From CAYJHC01 sp964370035 (GTDB lineage Bacteria; Bacillota; Clostridia; Peptostreptococcales; Anaerovoracaceae): a stretch of DNA of 12,004 bases. The translations under genes and the position numbers were made by a program. The stretch covers positions 1 through 12,004 of the forward strand of contig CAYJGT010000050.1 in assembly GCA_964370035.1 (NCBI GenBank). Reading direction: 5' to 3'. The notes under the pieces were generated by a model, which worked only from the letters and a program-made list of their open reading frames with translations, was not told the origin of the DNA and did no database searches. Positions 7,839 through 12,004 of the stretch are shown piece after piece. The first letter of the stretch is position 1, and every line of letters starts with the position of its first letter.

Positions 7839-7938
7839 TAGTAAATTGAAAATTACAGGTTTGTTGAGTGTAAGTATATTACTTTTACTAAAAAAATAAG
7901 GATAAGTTGTAATAAGACTAAGTGAAGAGGGGAAACAT

Positions 7939-9405
7939 ATGCTAATCATTGGAATAATATTTGTACTATATTTAGGGGTTATGGTTTTAATTGGAATTAA
8001 ATTTTATAATAAAACAAGCACCATGTCTGACTTCATTCTAGGAGGAAGAAAGTTAAATAGTTGGGTAACGGCAATGTCTGCCCAAGCTTCAGATATGAGT
8101 GGATGGCTTTTAATTGGGTTGCCAGGTGCTGCATATGTAATTTACGGAGGTACATCTGAAGCCATTTGGACAGCGATTGGCTTAATTTTAGGAACATATT
8201 TGAACTGGCTTTTTGTTGCAAAAAGGCTAAGGAAATATACAGAGGTAGCTGGGGATTCACTTACATTACCAGATTTTTTTACAAAAAGATTTAGAGATTC
8301 AAAAAACATATTAAAAGTAATATCATCTCTTTTCATTGTAGTTTTCTTTTTAGTATATTCTGCATCACAGTTTGCTGCAGGTGGAAAGCTGTTTAATACA
8401 ATATTTGGAATGGATTATATATGGGGGCTTTTATTAGGAGCAGGAATAATATTAATTTATACAGCATTAGGTGGGTTTTCAGCTGTTTGCTGGACAGATA
8501 CAATACAAGGAACTATTATGTTCTTTGCGTTGATTATTGTTCCAATAATAGCGGCAGTATCAATGGGCGGTTGGGAAGCAGTTTCTGAAAGACTAGCTGC
8601 TTTGTCAACTGAAACATTTAATGTGATTCCACAAAGCCATGGGCAAGTTAATACCATGCTTTTAGCATCTTCTTTAGGTTGGGGATTAGGGTATTTTGGA
8701 CAACCACATATTTTGTCAAGATTTATGGCTATAGAATCTTCAGACATGATAAAAAAATCAAGGATAATTGCAATGGCTTGGGTAATAATAACTCTAGCAG
8801 CTGCAGTGATAATAGGAGTAGTTGGTAAGGCAATGCTCCCAGAACTAGCAGATAGTGAAACAATTTATATGGAAATGATTAACTATCTCTTCCATCCAGT
8901 AGTAGCAGGGTTATTACTAATAGCAATATTAGCAGCAATAATGAGCACAGCTAGCTCTCAACTGTTAGTAGCTGCATCTTCTGTATCAAAAGACTTATTT
9001 GGCATTATATTTAAGAATTCAGATGAGCGTAAATTAGTTTGGGTTAGCCGTGTGACAGTTATCGGAGTTACAGTTGCTGGGATAATTTTAGCATTAAATC
9101 CTGATAGCTCAGTATTTAGATTAGTAGCCTTTGCATGGGGTGGATTCGGAGCTGCCTTTGGCCCCTTGATCCTTTTCTCTCTATTTTGGAAGAGAATGAC
9201 ACGACAAGGAGCTATTGCGGGAATGCTAGTTGGAGGTATTACAGACGTTGCTTGGTACTTGCTAAGTGGCGGAATTTTTGATATATATGAAATAATACCT
9301 GGATTTGTATTTGGAAGTTTAGCGATTATTGTTGTATCTATTATGACAAAGCCTGACCAAGAAATAATGGAAGAATTCGATAAAGTGAAAAGTGCACGAG
9401 TGTAA
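7939..9405 (+). CDS. putP: Sodium/proline symporter, SSS family (PutP type)
   Basis: This is a predicted inner-membrane transporter that takes up L-proline with Na+. It has 488 residues; Escherichia coli PutP has 502. The ATG at 7939 follows gaggggaa (7927-7934). The protein is hydrophobic throughout, consistent with the 13-helix sodium:solute symporter fold. The N-terminal region closely follows PutP: FILGGRKLNSWVTAMSAQAS (32-51), then DMSGWLLIGLPGAAY (52-66), then SLTLPDFFTKRF (107-118). A50, D52 and S54 align with the Na+-site residues A53, D55 and S57 of E. coli PutP, with R37 at the position of R40. In helix 9, AAIMSTASSQLLV (332-344) places S336 and T337 at the second Na+-ligand pair (S340/T341). 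GYFGQPHILSRFMA (251-264) is another family hallmark. It heads a likely operon, with the next gene 14 nt downstream. Substrate is inferred from PutP-specific similarity; a related amino acid is possible. Confidence 0.93.
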   Translation: MLIIGIIFVLYLGVMVLIGIKFYNKTSTMSDFILGGRKLNSWVTAMSAQASDMSGWLLIGLPGAAYVIYGGTSEAIWTAIGLILGTYLNWLFVAKRLRKYTEVAGDSLTLPDFFTKRFRDSKNILKVISSLFIVVFFLVYSASQFAAGGKLFNTIFGMDYIWGLLLGAGIILIYTALGGFSAVCWTDTIQGTIMFFALIIVPIIAAVSMGGWEAVSERLAALSTETFNVIPQSHGQVNTMLLASSLGWGLGYFGQPHILSRFMAIESSDMIKKSRIIAMAWVIITLAAAVIIGVVGKAMLPELADSETIYMEMINYLFHPVVAGLLLIAILAAIMSTASSQLLVAASSVSKDLFGIIFKNSDERKLVWVSRVTVIGVTVAGIILALNPDSSVFRLVAFAWGGFGAAFGPLILFSLFWKRMTRQGAIAGMLVGGITDVAWYLLSGGIFDIYEIIPGFVFGSLAIIVVSIMTKPDQEIMEEFDKVKSARV

Positions 9406-9419
9406 GTAGAGGAAAGTAT

Positions 9420-10859
9420 ATGTTGAGAGAAAAAGGCCTTTCTAACTTTTTAGAAAAACATGAAAAGAAAAAAACAGTTTCCTTTCATATGCCTGGGCAT
9501 AAAGGGATGGGAATTTATGAAAAATTTGGATATAAGGATTGTTTTAGAGATATTGCCAACAAAGATATTACGGAAATAAAAGGCGCGGATAATTTATTTC
9601 AAGCAGAAGGGGTAATTAAAGAGGTGCAGGAAAAGTACAAGAAGCTTTATGAGGTTAAAGCTTCATATATTTTAGTAAATGGAAGCAGCTCAGGAATAAT
9701 TGCAGCAATATTAGCCTCTGTAGAAAAAGGGAAAAAGCTTCTTGTAGCAAGAAATTGCCATAAATCAATTTTTTCAGCTATTTCCTTAGGGGGAATTATT
9801 CCAGTTTATATTCAATCTGAGTTCATTGAGGAATATGGGATAATGGGAGAAATAAATCCAAGCAAAATAGAAAATGCATTAGAAAAAGACAAAGATATTC
9901 AAGCGGTTATTTTGCCTAGCCCTAACTATTACGGAGTGCTTAGTGATGTGAAAAAAATCAAAGAAATTACTTTAAAATATGGTGTTAAATTGATTATTGA
10001 TCAAGCTCATGGCGCCCATCTTAAGTTTTTAGATCCGTCTAAATCAGCTGAAGAGCAAGGTGGAGATATAGTTATTAACAGTACTCATAAAACTTTAGCA
10101 TCACTTACACAAACTGCAATATTAAATGTAAATAGTAATGTAGTGGATTTAAATAATCTAGAGGAAAAGCTTCAATGGATGCAAACTACAAGCCCATCAT
10201 ACATTTTAATGGAAAGCCTGGATATTAATGCGGATTTGTTATTAAATCATGGAGATGAACTTTTTAGAGAATGGAAAGAAGGGCTGCATTGGTTTTATGA
10301 AGAAATAAAAGGGATTGAAGGAATAAAAGTCGTTAGGGAAGATGATTTTACTAGAATCAAACTTGATGAAACCAAAATAAATATTGACCTGGGAATACCG
10401 GGGGATGTTTTAGAAGAAGCTCTAATAAATGTTAATATTTATCCAGAACTTTATACTGGAAACATACTAATGTTTATGACAGGAATAGGTACGAAAAAGG
10501 AAGATTTAGAAAAGTTGTTATTTGAAATAAAAAAAATCATTAATCAAAATAAGTTTTGTAGTAAAGCTAGTAAAAGGGTTGCTAATTCACAAAAAGAGTG
10601 TGAAAGGAATGGCGAAAATAATTTTCCTGAAAACGAATTTGTTGGAATAGGGAAGAACAGGGAGCTGGTAGATTTTGTAAAAGCTGAAGGAAGAGTAGCG
10701 GCAGGAAGCATCATTCCATACCCTCCTGGCATACCTCTGATTTGCCCAGGAGAAAGAATAACTAAAGATAATATCTTAAGATCTTTGGCCTTAAGAAAAA
10801 AAGGCGAAAAAGTGATTGGAATTAACAAAAACGAAGAAGTGTTTGTCTATGTGGATTAA
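9420..10859 (+). CDS. Orn/Lys/Arg decarboxylase family PLP-dependent protein (YaaO-like)
   Basis: This fold-type I PLP enzyme belongs to the bacterial ornithine/lysine/arginine decarboxylase family, in the short class of about 480 residues that includes B. subtilis YaaO. The ATG at 9420 follows gaggaaag (9409-9416). Visible elements are SFHMPGHKGMG (21-31), ADNLFQAEGVIKE (56-68), the cofactor-phosphate loop VNGSSSGI (86-93), DQAHGAH (194-200; D194 expected at the pyridine nitrogen) and STHKTLASLTQ (221-231). K224 is the expected Schiff-base lysine. The C-terminal domain has the family signature EGRVAAGSIIPYPPGIPL (423-440) and PGERIT. The reaction would be decarboxylation of a basic amino acid to a polyamine precursor such as agmatine or cadaverine; the substrate cannot be read from the sequence. 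The 14-nt gap to putP suggests co-transcription. A divergent linker (about 376-405) precedes the C-terminal domain. Family is certain, substrate unknown. Confidence 0.92.
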   Translation: MLREKGLSNFLEKHEKKKTVSFHMPGHKGMGIYEKFGYKDCFRDIANKDITEIKGADNLFQAEGVIKEVQEKYKKLYEVKASYILVNGSSSGIIAAILASVEKGKKLLVARNCHKSIFSAISLGGIIPVYIQSEFIEEYGIMGEINPSKIENALEKDKDIQAVILPSPNYYGVLSDVKKIKEITLKYGVKLIIDQAHGAHLKFLDPSKSAEEQGGDIVINSTHKTLASLTQTAILNVNSNVVDLNNLEEKLQWMQTTSPSYILMESLDINADLLLNHGDELFREWKEGLHWFYEEIKGIEGIKVVREDDFTRIKLDETKINIDLGIPGDVLEEALINVNIYPELYTGNILMFMTGIGTKKEDLEKLLFEIKKIINQNKFCSKASKRVANSQKECERNGENNFPENEFVGIGKNRELVDFVKAEGRVAAGSIIPYPPGIPLICPGERITKDNILRSLALRKKGEKVIGINKNEEVFVYVD

Positions 10860-10885
10860 AGTAAATGTTTGTATAACGTAGTAAA

Positions 10886-10891
10886 AGAGGG
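10886..10891 (+). promoter_or_regulatory. Ribosome binding site that sets the start of the AIR synthase-related gene
   Basis: The sequence agaggg lies 4 nt before the ATG at 10896. The alternative in-frame TTG at 10869 has no purine-rich site in front of it: it is 9 nt after the previous stop, and the upstream bases are gtaaatgt. The ATG is therefore preferred. The protein then begins MLPIGKL, which matches the usual short N-terminus of this family. Confidence 0.7.
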
Positions 10892-10895
10892 AAAA

Positions 10896-11873
10896 ATGTT
10901 ACCAATAGGGAAATTAGATAGTGACTTATTAAAAGAAATAGTGTTTGATAAAATAACATTAAAACGAAATGAAGTTAAAATAAGAGCTGGAATAGGTGAA
11001 GATTGTGCTGTTGTAGATTTTGGAGATAGTGATATGATAATTTCTACAGATCCAATTACTGCCGCAGTAGGAGATATAGGAAAGCTTGCTATGCATATTT
11101 CATGTAATGATATAGCTTCTAATGGAATAGCGCCAATAGGGATAATGCTAAGTGTAATGTTACCTATAGGAACAACAAAAGAGGATGTAGAATTAATAAT
11201 GGGGCAAGCTGGGGAAGTGGCGCAGGAACTAAATGTTGAAATAGTTGGCGGACATACTGAAATCACAGGAGCCGTCAATAAGCCTGTCATTGTATCTACT
11301 GCATTTGGTAAAAAATTGGCTGATACTAAAGAAAATGACAGCCCTTGCCCTGGAGATTCCATTATAATGACGAAGTATGCAGGTCTTGAAGGGATCGGAA
11401 TTATAGCTTCAGATATGGAAGAAAGAATTAAAGAGTTTCTAACAAATGAAGAAGTTCTTGAAGCTAAGGGGTATCTTAATGAAACTTCCGTAGTGAAAGA
11501 GGGTGTAGCAGCTGGAACAATTGGAGTTTGTCAAATGCATGATATTACCGAGGGAGGAATATTGGGAGCAGTATGGGAAATGTGTCAGGTTTCAGGATTA
11601 GGAGCAGAGGTTAAGAAAGAATTAATACCAATATCAAAAATTACAAAAAAAATTGGGGAAAACTTGAAATTCGACCCTTATCGCCTAATATCTAGCGGGT
11701 GTATGTTAATAATAGTAAAAAAAGAAAAAGAAAGAAAGCTGATTGACAAAATTGAAAGTTTAGGAATAAGAGCTACAAAAATCGGAGAACTAAAGGAAAA
11801 AACAAGAAAAATTACCATGAATGGAGAGATAATTGAACCTCCTGAAAGTGACGAAATATATAAAGTCCTTTAA
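10896..11873 (+). CDS. AIR synthase-related protein (PurM/HypE/ThiL/SelD superfamily)
   Basis: This is a 325-residue ATP-binding protein of the PurM superfamily, closest in layout to HypE (COG0309-type hydrogenase maturation factors). The AIRS N-terminal domain has GIGEDCAVVD (32-41), STDPI (50-54), NDIASNGIAPIG (71-82) and GGHTEITG (118-125). The C-terminal domain has HDITEGGILGAVWEM (215-229) and RLISSGCMLI (263-272). These correspond to the metal/ATP-binding Asp, Asn and Gly-rich positions of the superfamily. True HypE ends in a conserved PRIC tetrapeptide whose Cys carries the carbamoyl/cyano group. This protein ends SDEIYKVL with no such cysteine, and no other hyp gene is visible nearby. 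It is therefore better called HypE-like than HypE; the substrate is unknown. The start codon is 36 nt after the decarboxylase stop, so it is probably in the same operon. No terminator separates it from the SRP RNA promoter. Confidence 0.88.
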   Translation: MLPIGKLDSDLLKEIVFDKITLKRNEVKIRAGIGEDCAVVDFGDSDMIISTDPITAAVGDIGKLAMHISCNDIASNGIAPIGIMLSVMLPIGTTKEDVELIMGQAGEVAQELNVEIVGGHTEITGAVNKPVIVSTAFGKKLADTKENDSPCPGDSIIMTKYAGLEGIGIIASDMEERIKEFLTNEEVLEAKGYLNETSVVKEGVAAGTIGVCQMHDITEGGILGAVWEMCQVSGLGAEVKKELIPISKITKKIGENLKFDPYRLISSGCMLIIVKKEKERKLIDKIESLGIRATKIGELKEKTRKITMNGEIIEPPESDEIYKVL

Positions 11874-11887
11874 ATCCTAATTCGTAC

Positions 11888-11916
11888 TTGACGAAAAGTA
11901 ATAAAATACATATAAT
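11888..11916 (+). promoter_or_regulatory. Vegetative (sigma-A type) promoter for the SRP RNA
   Basis: A -35 box ttgacg (11888-11893) and a perfect -10 box tataat (11911-11916) are separated by exactly 17 nt. The expected start is around 11922-11924, at the aggtggg that begins the SRP RNA. This is the best promoter in the window and fits a highly expressed stable RNA. It lies 15 nt after the preceding stop codon. Confidence 0.88.
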
Positions 11917-11922
11917 TATATA

Positions 11923-12004
11923 GGTGGGTTGTCTTTGATAGCTCCGTTTGGTTGGATTGGGTCCTGCGCAATAGAACTCTGTGAACCTTGTCAGGTCCGG
12001 AAGG
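11923..12004 (+). ncRNA. ffs: Signal recognition particle RNA (4.5S/scRNA), 3' partial
   Basis: This RNA is the core of the signal recognition particle; with Ffh it directs ribosomes making membrane proteins to the translocon. The segment gtcctgcgcaat (11961-11972) followed by gtgaacc and tcaggtccggaagg (11991-12004) is the conserved helix 8 and Ffh-binding region. The GGAA tetraloop falls at 11999-12002, closed by C11998-G12003. The window ends there, so the descending strand of the hairpin is missing. The 5' end is inferred from the promoter at 11888-11916. Only about 38 nt lie between that start and the gtcctgcgc element, which leaves no room for the Alu domain of the roughly 270-nt B. subtilis scRNA. 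This suggests the short bacterial form. In Firmicutes dnaX often follows, but it is outside the window. Confidence 0.93.

Noticed and set aside
7871..7889. Possible operator: gtaagta ... tactttta inverted repeat before putP
   Set aside because: The two halves match only with an unpaired insertion, and AT-rich DNA makes such matches common. There is no supporting promoter.
7839..7938. A promoter for putP in the serS-putP gap
   Set aside because: Several ttg- and tat-like boxes occur (for example ttgaaa at 7846 and tatatt at 7875), but none has a matching partner at 16-18 nt. A promoter may exist but cannot be called.
10869..10871. TTG start for the AIR synthase-related gene
   Set aside because: It has no ribosome binding site, whereas the ATG at 10896 has agaggg just upstream and gives the family-typical N-terminus.
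10856..11362. 168-codon open frame on the minus strand
   Set aside because: It lies wholly opposite the AIR synthase-related gene, whose conserved motifs prove the + strand. The Ser/Pro/Ile-rich minus product is a typical antisense shadow.
1..12004. Mobile element, CRISPR array, prophage or defence system
   Set aside because: There are no transposase, integrase or recombinase motifs, no regularly spaced non-coding repeats, and no gene of known defence families. The only tandem repeats are inside a coding frame.

Overview
This is an AT-rich, gene-dense stretch in which every convincing gene lies on the + strand. The codon usage, the strong purine-rich ribosome binding sites and the gene content (UPF0182 membrane protein, long clostridial-type glutamine synthetase, YaaO-like decarboxylase, serS and SRP RNA close together) point to a low-GC Firmicute, most likely a member of the Clostridia. 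I cannot place it to genus from sequence alone. The serS, yaaO-type and SRP RNA genes recall the Bacillus subtilis region carrying serS, scr, dnaX, recR, yaaO and tmk, in a different order and with other genes inserted.

Region 1 (1-4510) encodes two membrane-associated proteins in a row. The first is a very acidic, repeat-bearing protein that is cut by the left window edge and ends in one transmembrane helix. The second is a seven-helix UPF0182 (COG1615) protein with a large extracytoplasmic domain. They are 20 nt apart, so they are probably co-transcribed, and a terminator-like hairpin closes the unit.

Region 2 (4550-7838) encodes a 642-residue glutamine synthetase-family enzyme with a C-terminal extension, followed 20 nt later by seryl-tRNA synthetase. 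A strong hairpin lies after serS.

Region 3 (7939-11873) encodes a PutP-type sodium/proline symporter, a PLP-dependent Orn/Lys/Arg decarboxylase-family protein of the YaaO size class, and a PurM/HypE-superfamily (AIR synthase-related) protein. The three are closely spaced and look like one operon.

Region 4 (11888-12004) has a near-consensus vegetative promoter driving the signal recognition particle RNA, which runs off the right edge at its conserved apical loop.

Most of the window is ordinary housekeeping sequence. I see no mobile element, CRISPR array, phage gene or defence island, and no clear candidate for a wholly new system. The points most worth checking are the acidic repeat protein beside UPF0182, the insertion in the UPF0182 cytoplasmic loop, the unusual glutamine synthetase tail, and the HypE-like protein that lacks the HypE C-terminal cysteine.
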